DNA of 64,000 nt from Limonium bicolor (lineage: Eukaryota; Streptophyta; Magnoliopsida; Caryophyllales; Plumbaginaceae). The notes beneath the pieces are model-generated. The model saw only the letters and a program-made list of their open reading frames with translations. It searched no databases and was not told the DNA's origin. The DNA lies in the NCBI GenBank assembly GCA_023374045.1, contig CM041779.1, forward strand, positions 303,499,156 through 303,563,155, written 5' to 3'. Every line of letters begins with the position of its first letter. The stretch's first letter is position 1. Shown here piece after piece: positions 26,701 to 36,186 of this stretch. Both the position numbers and the translations under genes were made by a program.

Positions 26701-27503
26701 CTACTGTTCATAGTGAGGTTATCGGGTTGTCTTAACATGACACCCAACTGGTATTAATTAAAAATGGTTGGATGGGGCCTTAAAGACCAAGGTAAATTAA
26801 CTATGGAAACTGTACGCTACGGCGATTGTACATTGTACATTATACTGCTATTATTTCGATACGTTCGATATACAATTGTTGTTGTGCTATTTTATGACTG
26901 TTTGTTTAGATGGATGGTTGAATGTTATGAATGTTTGGATGGAGGATTATGTATATTGTACATGTATATTACAGTATGGTTTATAACTGTAAAATGGTAA
27001 AGCATGAAACCAATCTAATAATCAGATGGTTTAAAATGACTAAGTGACCATTAGGGTCCAGGCCCGGCATACTCAGCGTCTATCGCTGATACTACACCAT
27101 TATGCAGGTTGTTGATTATTGTCGAAGCCGAAGTGCGGGACTAGGGTAATTAGAGTTTATTTTGATTACCGCACATGGAGTTTATTTGTATAACGATGAC
27201 AGACTGGTAAATGTATTATGGTACGGTTATGTATATTTGGGATTTGGTAGACGCTCACTTGTCGACGTTTATGGTTTATGGACTTAGTATGATGTATAGG
27301 AGTTATCTCGTTATCACAGCGGTTAGCAGTTTGTTTATGTTGGTTGTTGGATATAGTTGGCTTCGTTGCTCGCATGGGCGAGTAATGGCCGGTGACACCC
27401 GAGTGAGTATTGTCATTGTTATTAATTATTCCGCTGTAAGACGTTTTATTTATTGCTACGTGAGAGATTATTACATGATTATGGAGAGGGGTGTTACACA
27501 TTG

Positions 27504-28172
27504 AGTTATATGGGGTTGTATAAACTCGTAACTCAATTTCCGGGCTATCGGGACACTCCCGGGGCTAAAAGGAGCGTTAAGAAATTCGTCCGAGCACTTT
27601 GTGTATTTTTGAAAAAGTAGCTCGAGTATTCTCTTTAGAATGTTGAATATTGATGTTAAGAACTCTAAGGATAATTTATATTGGAGTTTGTGCCACTTCG
27701 GTACCTCTCTGAGGCACTCTTAGGGGTTTATGGGGCTCTCATCGGGAACCTCCGAGCACTTTGTCTTTAACTGAGAATTTCTCATGAGTAATTCATCATA
27801 TATGTTTAGTAAAGTGTTTTTGTGCTTTTGGAATGAAGTGTAATGCTTTATTTTATTTTATAAGGTATTTCCGGGACTTTCAGGCCTTAAGGGGCCCTTA
27901 AGGGAACTCCTGGGCATATGGTATTTTTACTCAGTTCTAACTGAGGACTTGTGTTTTAAAGGTCATAAAATGATCCTTGTTTAACTTCATAGGAGTTTTA
28001 TAGCTTATATAACTTGTTTAGCTTAAGGTCGGGCTTTAACGCACGTTTTTTACTTTAAAGAGTTTAGGTGCGTTTTAACGCCCAAGTGTTTATATACTTT
28101 CTTAGGGTTTAATAATCCCCTAAATAATACTTATTTATCATTATTTAATTATTTAAATGTTAGGGTATTTCA
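27504..28172 (-). mobile_element. Element C LTR, 5' segment
   Basis: On the minus strand this starts TGAAATACCC at 28172, directly after a polypurine tract, and is cut by B at 27503. It continues at 7711. It holds short GC-rich phrases (CGGGACACTCCCGGGG, GGCCTTAAGGGGCCCTTAAGG) that are partly self-complementary. Confidence 0.75.
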
Positions 28173-28185
28173 GTCTACCCCCCTT
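28173..28185 (-). promoter_or_regulatory. Terminal polypurine tract of element C
   Basis: The minus strand reads AAGGGGGGTAGAC directly before the LTR start at 28172. It differs by one base from the terminal tract of B. Confidence 0.85.
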
Positions 28186-28275
28186 AAAAGGACTTCGTCC
28201 CGAAGTCATAACTTATACCTATTCATCCTATGAAATCAAGTTCCTCATATCTATTTTGTATACTTATCATTCCTG

Positions 28276-28298
28276 GGTGTCAATACTATATTGACACC
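28276..28298. repeat. Perfect 9-bp hairpin in C
   Basis: GGTGTCAAT and ATTGACACC separated by five bases, about 100 bp from the C polypurine tract. Confidence 0.7.
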
Positions 28299-28436
28299 TC
28301 TACATTCCATCTGTAATCCAAGTGTATACAATTCGTACATACACATAATCTTGCTCATGGCAAACAATGTAATCATAGCATAAGTAACTTAACAAATACT
28401 GTAAAGTAAATACGTGTACTTTTATTATTCAACCAA

Positions 28437-28573
28437 GTGTTACATAGAACACATAAATATCAAGTGTTACATAGAACACAACCATAACCATTCAAGTGTC
28501 ACATAGGACACAACAATAACCAACCAGTGTCACATAGGACACATCATTAACCAACCAGTGTCACATAGGACAA
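28437..28573. repeat. Array of five 16-nt palindromes in C with a compensatory change
   Basis: GTGTTACATAGAACAC at 28437 and 28464; GTGTCACATAGGACAC at 28496 and 28527; a last imperfect copy at 28558. Arms are 5 bp with a fixed 6-base loop. The innermost pair is T-A in two units and C-G in the next two. The array lies between the two polypurine tracts, as in B, but with an unrelated sequence. Confidence 0.8.
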
Positions 28574-28667
28574 CCATCCAACCAATTGCACACATGCGCA
28601 ACAATCAAGCACAAACAACCAATTACAAAACCAGTATAGACTGCAGATATGCAAGTCGCATGTGGTG

Positions 28668-28680
28668 CTCTACCCCCCTT
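28668..28680 (-). promoter_or_regulatory. Upstream duplicate polypurine tract of C
   Basis: The minus strand reads AAGGGGGGTAGAG preceded by CCCTTTTT, the same as the upstream tract of B, 495 bp before the terminal tract. Confidence 0.6.
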
Positions 28681-28740
28681 AAAAAGGGTTATGCCCACGT
28701 ACCCCCCACAAGTATACACAAAACTAAGAGAAAGGTGTTG

Positions 28741-29200
28741 GATTCTTGTCTCGCGTGGAGTCTTCTAACTCCCATGTCGCCTCCTCAATGTCGTGGTTTG
28801 ACCAAGAACCTTGACCATTCTAATGGTCCTGTTCCTGGTCTCCCTAGTCTTGGCGTCTAAAATGCGAACTGGGGTCTCCTCATATCTAAGTGTAGGGTCT
28901 AGTTCGAGTGTCTCGGGCTCTAAGATATGTGATGGGTGAGGCACAACTGCTTTAGCTGAGAAATGTGAAACACATTGTGCCCTTTCCCAAGCTCAACAGG
29001 TAAATCTAATCTGTAAGCTAATGGGCCCACTCGCTCCGTAATAAGGTACGGTCCTACATACTTCGGGCTAAGCTTGCCCTTCTGCCAAAATCTAAAAATT
29101 CCCTTCATAGGTGAAACTCTAAGGAAGACTCGATCGCCGACTGCGAACTCGAGGTCTCTCCTACGGACATCAGTATATGACTTCTGTCTGTTTACGGGGC
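28741..29200 (-). pseudogene. Integrase C-terminal domain plus chromodomain, element C, frameshifted
   Basis: This is the C-terminal tail of a chromovirus integrase. The minus-strand frame (from about 29195) shows RQKSYTDVRRRDLEFAVGD, then FLRVSPMKG, a KGKLSPKYVGPY block, TERVGPLAYRLDLP and HNVFHISQLK, the typical integrase tail of this group. Homology continues in another frame with HPSHILEPETLELDP and YEETPVRILD, then in a third with HDIEEATWE. The last two are chromodomain hallmarks, which direct integration to particular chromatin. Two small indels therefore break it, near 28950 and 28810. The zinc-binding and catalytic integrase domains are absent: upstream of RQKSY the homology stops. 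The closest family I recognise is Tekay/Del-like; this assignment is tentative. Confidence 0.8.
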
Positions 29201-29724
29201 ATAGCCCCCAAGAATCTTTGCATTCTCTGATATGTTCCATAGTGCATTGGTATGCTTTTATATTTGAATCCCGTATGTATGGGTGAAGGTGATCTACCAT
29301 CCTGTACATTGCTGATATTATCTCATGGCTTGTTTAAACTATTGTGTATAACACACTTCCATTAATCGCCTCTTGTAGTTGTAATCGTCGGCGTTCGGGT
29401 TTGTATTAATATTGGGCATACTTAAAATTTCTCTCTTAGATCTTCAGGTCAACTTCTTGTGATTCTAGTATTTGAGTTTACTTTCACTATACGGTTTTCA
29501 TTTTCAATGTAAGGTATGAGCTACGGTCGAGCTGTGCATCTTATGTATATTATAGAAAGATTTCTTGATATTATTGATTCCCCTTGTGTAGTACTTACAC
29601 GATTTCTATCGTCTGTTCATCAGGTATACCACAGTAGGGTTCCTGCTAAGGTTTCTAACAAGGTACAGTTTTCTCTCAATTGAACATGTTCCTGCGGTTG
29701 TGAGTCAACTCATGTGAGTATTAG
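29201..29724 (-). other. Element C internal DNA upstream of the integrase tail
   Basis: No integrase core and no recognisable gene. D is inserted at its right end; ATTAG at 29720-29724 is the duplicated target. Confidence 0.5.
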
Positions 29725-31470
29725 TGTTATACCCAAAATTTCAACCCCCCGGAAGAGAGTCTCTACTAATAGGCTAGTAGCGAGGGTTCCCAGTTCGGTC
29801 GGCACATTTCAGGGTACTAGGGACAGCTTAGTCATCTCCAGGGGCATTTTCGTAATTCTTCAGGCTCCTAAGCCCCCTATAGGCTTTCTCTCTCCTCCAA
29901 ATAAGGGTCAAATCAATTCAAAATGCTTTGAAATTTTAACCTATGATAGAGGATGACATTTAAGCATAATGGCGTTGGAATTTTGATTTTTCGAATTTCC
30001 AATAATTTTCTAGCAATTTCTGATTGAATCTGACGAGAAATTGAATTTAAAAATATTCCAATATCCAAAAATTCGATTCCACTTTAGAAAATTCAGAAAT
30101 ATCATCCTTTACCCATGTGTAAAATTTCATAATCAAATTTTGTGGAAGCCTTGAGCTAAAATGTCGGTAAATCTCGGTTTTTAACCGGATTTTTCTATCT
30201 TTAAGGAAGCCTATAAGGAACCTTATCCCATGATCAATGAGAACCTCAAGAACCCTAGACCCTCAAAGAAGGCATCGTCTCATTCTCTTCACGTTTTTAC
30301 ACATCCAAGCACCAAAATCACATCAAAAATCCCCGAAATCACCATCTAAACACATTTTCAACTCCCAACACACATCAACAATCATCAAACATCAACCAAA
30401 CCACCTCCAAAATGTGAAGAACAACCTTCAAACAATCAACAACCAGAAGCTCGGGTCGAACTCAATCATCCGGAACCGGCACCATCGGAGCCTCCGAAGA
30501 ATCCCGACGTGAAGAATCCTCCTGAATTCGAAGGTATAATAGGTTGCAATTCTACTTTTCTAACTCTTCACAACTTATTAACTCTCTGTCAATTTTGGTT
30601 CAAACTAACCTTTTTACGCTTCTGTATTGCTAATTACTTTTGTTTCTGCCTTTACTTGTTCGTCAAGTTTCGTACATAATTTGACTTCAAACTGCAATCT
30701 TTCAATTACTAACGAATTGTATACCTTTCAGGCTACACGTGCATAAATTTTGAGCCGAAAAACACCTTCGGGAACCACCATAAAACCCCAGTCCGTGGGT
30801 GTTCGGATCTCGGACCTAGGTCCGGGTCCACGGACGGGTTGTCCGTGGCCACGGACACCCACGGACGGCGGCGGGATTTTAAAATTTAAAAATTTAGGTT
30901 TTGCTAAACTATGTCCGGGCCTACGGACGTCCTGTCCGTGGCCCCGGACTTTTCAAATTTTTGTTTTCTGTTTAATTCGAATTTTATTTCCACATAGATT
31001 AACTAGGTTCCGTGGTTACGGACATTAGGTCCGTGGCTACGGACGGAAACAAAATTTGACCTAATTCTGCCTCCGAAACCCTTTTAGGTAATTTCAACTT
31101 TCACTTTTATTTTCAGTCAACAAAATGCTAAAAAAAACAAAAAAAAAACAGAAGCTCGCGCACTTAGGTTAAAACGACTCGTAATAAGCCCAATTAAACT
31201 AAGTGAGGAAAAATGACTTCTAGGGGTAATGAAAGTAATTGATCCCTAATTAAGTCGAATATCAAGCCCCCCGAACCCGAACTCTCCTTTCCTAATTTGA
31301 TCTAGGTTAAATTAGGTGGCGACTCATAATAGGTTCCATGAGCTAGCTTAGGTTTTAATAATCATTGTTATATGACATAGTTATTAACCTTAGGTTATAA
31401 GTGGACCTAAAACCGTTAGATCCTAATCAGCTTTAACCAACTAGGATAGGGTTTAAAATCGAGGCTCACA
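29725..31470 (+). mobile_element. Element D 5' LTR
   Basis: TGTTATACCCAAAATTTC to GAGGCTCACA. Compared with the 3' LTR it mostly shows single-base losses and few substitutions. Confidence 0.9.
30791..31045. repeat. Cluster of GTCCGTGG/CCACGGAC palindromes in the D LTR
   Basis: Contains CGGACCTAGGTCCG (30811-30824), CCACGGAC with GTCCGTGG across five bases (30828-30848), GTCCGTGGCCACGGAC (30841-30856), then further CGGAC/GTCCG pairs to about 31045. The 3' LTR has the same cluster at about 37259-37518. Confidence 0.75.
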
Positions 31471-31473
31471 AAC

Positions 31474-31490
31474 TGGCGACTCTGCTGGGA
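31474..31490 (+). promoter_or_regulatory. Element D primer binding site (tRNA-Arg)
   Basis: TGGCGACTCTGCTGGGA, three bases after the LTR. It is complementary to the 3' end of plant tRNA-Arg plus CCA except for the last base. tRNA-Arg priming is a known feature of Ogre elements. Confidence 0.85.
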
Positions 31491-31779
31491 CAAACTCCTA
31501 ATTTTAACTTGTTTAATTTTAAAGAAAGAGGGCTTAACCTCGAAAATGTTTATTTATGGCTTTATTCTTTGTTTGTTTACTTTTGTGCGCACTTTAATTT
31601 CTGCACCTTTGCATCATGTGAGAGCGAGGGTCCATGCAAACTGATTTACCACCGGGACCGTTTGAGGGTCCCGTCAGGGACTCACACCTTTTAGGTGATG
31701 TGAATAAGTGGGGGAAAAAGGAGGGTGTCGTCTAACACACCCCCTTAATACCTGGGCTTTAGCCCCAAGCATTCCTGAC

Positions 31780-32610
31780 AGTATCCTTACCTAGCCCATT
31801 GTTTGGTCAGTCAATGACCCGACCGTAGACGCACACCTTCAGGTGATGTGAAAAAGTGGGGAAGCCCAAAGAGAATAGCGTGCAAGCCCTATTCCTTTGA
31901 GGTGACCTGGGCCCATGCCCTAAGCACCTCTCCGGATCGATCCATACCCGGTTTGATTTAAACGTCTAGTGAGGACATGTTGAATTTGCGTGGGCCTGTT
32001 GCTTGTATGATCGGCCCATTACCCCTAGAGATTGATAGGAACTTCTCCTACATTAACCTAGCCCAACCCGAATTGGCGGCTCCGCTTGTTTGCGGCCTAG
32101 AGGTCCTGTTTTTGTTAATATGTGAGTCATTCAGGCTTCGGCCCAAAAGCTTAGACTTAGGCGATTTCTCTTCTGGCCCAATTTGAATTATCCAATCAGT
32201 TCTAGGCCCATAAAAAAGAAATCCACCTGAACTTGAAATAACCCACAAGTTCTGAAAATAAAATCTTTTTCTGCTTAGCAACCATCCTCTCTGGCCCAAA
32301 GAAAGTTAGGCCCATTTGTGATTTAGGGACCATTCCAGCCCATGTGCTTTACTCAAGGCCCAAACACATTCCGGCCCAAGGGCTCATTCTAGACTAGGTA
32401 GACTTCTTATTCGGGCCCTAGCCCCAAACCCTAGATCTAGGTGTCACCTCTCAGGCCCAATCAAAGCCATCTGTTTAGATTTCAGTCCAAGTTCCAGTTC
32501 ATAGTCTGAAGATACTCCAGCCTAACCGTAATTCTCTGGGTATCCTGGCCCACTTGCTTTCAGCCTAAGTCTGTTTCGATCTATCTTGTGAAGCATCATG
32601 TTTCAGCCCA
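31780..32610. promoter_or_regulatory. Dense GCCCA (site II-like) array in the D leader
   Basis: About 17 copies of RGCCCA or YGGCCCA-type motifs in 0.8 kb, all in the same orientation, between PBS and gag. The complement TGGGCY is the core of the plant site II element bound by TCP proteins. This could also be a compositional repeat. Confidence 0.4.
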
Positions 32611-32682
32611 CTTCCTTTTGTTAGCTAATAATGGACACCTTGGACACAGGTAGACTCAAGTCCTAAGTGCGGTCCAATCGAC

Positions 32683-33306
32683 ATGGAAGCCCAGCTCGCA
32701 ATTTTGGAACAAAAGCACATGGCCACCATTGAAGCTATGGAGCAGAGGCATAGTGCTGCCATGGACGCCGTGGAATCTAACTATGTTGCTGTTATCGAAG
32801 AGTTGAAAGCAAAGGCTCTTTCCCTCGAGTCCGAACGTCAAGCTCGGGATGAGTTAGTGGACAGGCTTCTCTACACCCTTTTTGACTGCATTGAAGTTGG
32901 CTCCATTAGGGTCCGAGGATCGAAGGGGAATGTCAAAGAAATTGCTACAGAACTCAGGAAAGTGATTAGGCAACCAGGAGCAGCAACTTGCATCCAAAGC
33001 TGCACCCGCAAGAGAACCATGCAACATGAGGAAGACAGTGATCGACAGTCAAGAGGACCTGGTTGGAGCGTTGGGACAGTAGAACCACCCCGACGGAATT
33101 CTCGACAGAGAGAGTTTACAGACATCGGTCGAACACCAAGACAAGCACTTGAAGAGCTTCGAGGAAGATATCCGATGCAACCACTCGCCCTGAGGCCAGG
33201 AACTACTCATTTGGGGAAGGATCTTAATCAATTTTGTCACTTCCATCAGCTGCCCGGTCATGACACTGACCACTGCAGGGCCTACAACACAGAATCCAGG
33301 ATCTAA
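32683..33306 (+). pseudogene. gag: Truncated Tat-type gag of D: coiled coil plus CHHC knuckle
   Basis: A 207-codon frame. Residues about 1-65 are charged and heptad-like (MEAQLAILEQKHMATIEAM and similar), predicted coiled coil. An arginine-rich low-complexity middle follows, then a knuckle at residues 185-198, CHFHQLPGHDTDHC, with the CX2HX4HX4C spacing found in Tat/Ogre and Athila Gag in place of the canonical CCHC. The usual capsid core is missing, so the protein is much shorter than a full Gag. Just after the knuckle a one-base loss in a C run (about 33283) shifts the frame; the next frame carries the family-like HRIQDLIDQG, and the listed stop is caused by the shift. It probably bound element RNA once. 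Confidence 0.72.
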
Positions 33307-35360
33307 TTGACCAAGGGCTCCAATTCTAAGAACATGGTGGAGAGCGCAGAGCACGCGTGCCCAAGCATCATCAGAAATGTTGTTTTTTAGTGTTTTTCTC
33401 ATTAAATGCATTTCTTTTCTTGTTTAGTTGTCTTTCAACTTTTGTAGTAGTTAGTTCCCTTGATCATTTTCGGTAGTTTTCTTGAGTTTGTAATTTCCAA
33501 CATTATTCTTTTTGTTGAATAAAACATAGTTCCATTTTCATAATTTTTGTACAAAGCATTATTCATTAATTCGAAAAACTAAAAAAAAAGCGCTCACGTC
33601 TTTCAAGGATCACGAAGTAATCATTTTCTGACTATGCAATGGAATACAAAGACTTGCATTTTGTTTCTGAAAATTTGAACATGCCTAACCAAACACCACA
33701 ACTCACAACCCACAAAGAGGTTCAAGGTCCACATCTATTGAATTGTTGTCACAAACCCCAAAATCAATACTGGGGGGCAATCTAAGTTTAAGTTCGTCAT
33801 CTTTTATCTTTTGTTTAAATGTGCGAACGAGTTTCCGAGTGAAAATCTCGCGAGTGTCTTGAGTGGAAAAACCATGAGTGAACAAGCGTGTCATTTTTAC
33901 ACGACTCCGGTGAGACCACATTCAAAGGTGAGGTAAACGCATATACTCCGACCGAAGGAGTAATTTGTAAATTTACTCTTAGACCTGCGAAAAGTAACAA
34001 CGAACGGATACACAACTATCAGGAATGACGAAGCACCTAGGTACAACACCACATAGCTAAAAGCTTGTAAACCCTGACATTAAACCCTAGGCACCCCGCT
34101 GAGCCTTTCATATATCCCTTTTCGATGTTGCAAAGCTCCACAGAACAAGCCAGCCCGTGATGAATAACCAACCCGGTGACCAAAGGAAGCGAGGAGCCTG
34201 ACTCTCAGATAACGTTTTCATCAGTCCAGAGAAGCAAAGCCGCTATCAGCATGACGAAGTGATCCGCAAATGGTCCCAAAGTGACACAGGATCAAAAGAG
34301 CTCACATCAAAATAGCTCTCAAAACTCAAAACCGGGAAACACAAGAACCCCGAAGGCAAAGTCAAGAAAGGATCAAACAAAGAGGCAAAACCGAAGTGCC
34401 TCGAAGAAATCCAAAAGACGAAAAGAGAAATGGTGTAAAGGACAACTTCAAAAGTCCAAGTCCAGAAGCTCAAAAACAACGTCAACATGAAGCAGTTAGA
34501 CGACTTCAAGACAAGGAAGATGAATCTGAGAGAAGACGCAAGTTGCAGCTTTGGTCACCCACTTAAGCTCCACATACCTCAAATATCCCTCCATGGTCCC
34601 GTTGTCCTTCATCACACCCCGTGGCCACGTTATAAGCTTTAAAGACTTCCGACTTGATAGTTGTGTGTCCAATCACGTGAAAGTAACAGATCAAATGCGT
34701 AAATCCATCAAATATCGAATTCAATGGTCTAGAAGTTGTGTGTGGTGAGGAACGAGTGCAAGCACCAAACACGCCGAGTGTAGGTTAGGAAGCACCACAT
34801 AAAAACATAAGCCCTGACCCTGTGAGGACGAGACTCGTTCGCACGTTTGATAAAAGAAAATACTGGGGGCAATCGATCGGAACGATCGATTGCCATGAAC
34901 TCTAGCTCAGATTGTCTTAAGGGAAAAATACTGGGGGCAATTGTTGGTTCCAACAATTGCTATGACAACACCAATTGGAACCCAGAGCTCAAACATCACC
35001 ACCACCATCACACACCACCGGCCCGCATAAGCCCTTACCTCCACATCAAACACCACAGGCCCACATAAGCCCTTACATTTACATTATACACCATACCCCA
35101 CCGATGGCATGTTCATCTCCTAGGAGATAAATTACAAGTCCGATGTCTATGGTCAGGAAATGATAATTTCGCTTTCCTTTTCATTAAACAGATTATTCTT
35201 CAAACACTGCCACGTTTGGCACCTCTTTCAACAATTTCTTGTTTTGGACAAATTTCCTACATACACTTTGATCGTATTTTGACATGCACATCCTCATTGC
35301 CACGTTTGGCACTTTCATAATCAACTTTCATCATGACCATTGCATCTATTCGTATGAGAC
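33307..35360 (+). other. Element D internal region without recognisable gene
   Basis: Only short, compositionally biased frames. Motifs resembling the end of the element (ACTGGGGGCAAT and similar) occur at about 33768, 34863 and 34931. A CCCCGCTGAGCCTTTCA motif at 34094-34110 recurs in E at 51759. A CAC/ATC microsatellite near 34996-35023 encodes a histidine run by chance. Confidence 0.5.
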
Positions 35361-35373
35361 TCCTCGTCACAAT

Positions 35374-35715
35374 TCAGGGATACAGATTCTCAGCCGAAGG
35401 TACAAATTCTTCAGGGATACAGATTCTCAGCCGAAGGTACAGATTCTTCAGGGATACAGATTCTCAGCCGAAGGTATAGATTCTTCAGGGATACAAATTC
35501 TCAGCCGAAGGTACAGATTCTTCAGGGATACAGATTCTCAGCCGAAGGTACATATTCTTCAGGGATACAGATTCTCAGCCGAAGGTACAGATTCTTCAGG
35601 GATACAGATTCTCAGCCGAAGGTATAGATTCTTCAGGGATACAGATTCTCAGCCGAGGGTACAGATTCTTCAGGGATACGGATTCTCAGCCGAAGGCAGA
35701 CTCTTCAGAGATGCA
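35374..35715. repeat. 37-bp tandem repeat, about nine copies, in D
   Basis: Unit built around GGGATACAGATTCTCAGCCG followed by AAGGTACAGATTCTTCA. Because 37 is not a multiple of three, the 182-codon open frame over it cycles through three peptide phases. That frame is not credible as a gene. Confidence 0.9.
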
Positions 35716-35802
35716 GATTCTCAGCTAAAGATTCAGATTCACCTGAGCAGCAGAACTCACTCGAATAGAAGAACTCGACCCAACACCAATTTTCAATCAC
35801 TG

Positions 35803-36085
35803 ATAGGTAGTCAACGCCTTAGAATACCTTGACATCACTTCATTCATTATAGGTAGCCAGCGCCTTAGAATAGCTTGACATCATCTCATTCATTATAGGT
35901 AGTCAACGCCTTAGAATAGTTTGACATCATATCATCCTTATAGGTAGTCGGCACCTTAGAATAGTCTGACATTACTTCGTTATTGCCTTTAGGTGGTCGA
36001 CGCCTTAGAACCGCTCGACACCCTTCCACTTTACTCATAGGTAGTCAGCGCCTTAGAATAGCTCGGCATAACTTGTCGAATTTCA
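35803..36085. repeat. About 46-bp tandem repeat, about six copies, in D
   Basis: Unit built around ATAGGTAGTCAACGCCTTAG, then AATAGCTTGACATC. Copies begin near 35803, 35849, 35895, 35940, 35986 and 36039. They lie just before the polypurine tract, the usual place of such arrays in Tat elements. Confidence 0.85.
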
Positions 36086-36172
36086 ATTGCATGTGGGGTC
36101 TTTTAAGATCCAAAATTTTAGGGTATCACTCAAGCATCAACTAGCCTTTTCATTTCCTTACAAAGTCTAGTT

Positions 36173-36186
36173 AACAGGGGGCAATC
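36173..36186 (+). promoter_or_regulatory. Element D polypurine tract
   Basis: AACAGGGGGCAATC ends at the TG of the 3' LTR. The GGGGGCAAT form matches the PPT-like motifs found earlier in D. Confidence 0.75.

Larger units (their letters stand above)
7712..27498 (+). mobile_element. Element B: complete non-autonomous chromovirus-type LTR retrotransposon with nested solo LTR
   Basis: About 19.8 kb including nested F (4.5 kb). In order it holds a 5' LTR, a tRNA-Met PBS, gag with intron-like interruptions, non-coding DNA, an integrase/chromodomain relic, a first polypurine tract, a hairpin array, a second polypurine tract and a 3' LTR. It is flanked by CATTG. It inserted into the LTR of element C in the opposite orientation. 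There is no pol core, so mobility would have needed enzymes in trans. The structure fits the published idea of terminal-repeat elements that keep only GAG (TR-GAG). Confidence 0.88.
17603..27498 (+). mobile_element. Element B 3' LTR, split by solo LTR F
   Basis: TGAAATACCCC to GTGTTACA. The parts 17603-21395 and 25902-27498 are collinear with the 5' LTR; the join falls in a CTTGT that F duplicated. Without F and its TSD copy it is about 5.4 kb. Confidence 0.9.

Noticed and set aside
32683..33306. A host coiled-coil protein
   Set aside because: The CHHC knuckle and the position after a tRNA-Arg PBS and leader identify it as a Tat-type Gag remnant.
34847..35068. Histidine-rich frame
   Set aside because: The histidine run comes from a CAC/ATC microsatellite.
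35284..35832. A 182-codon frame with a repeating peptide
   Set aside because: It is a 37-bp tandem repeat read through all three phases in turn. It lies in the 3' untranslated part of D.
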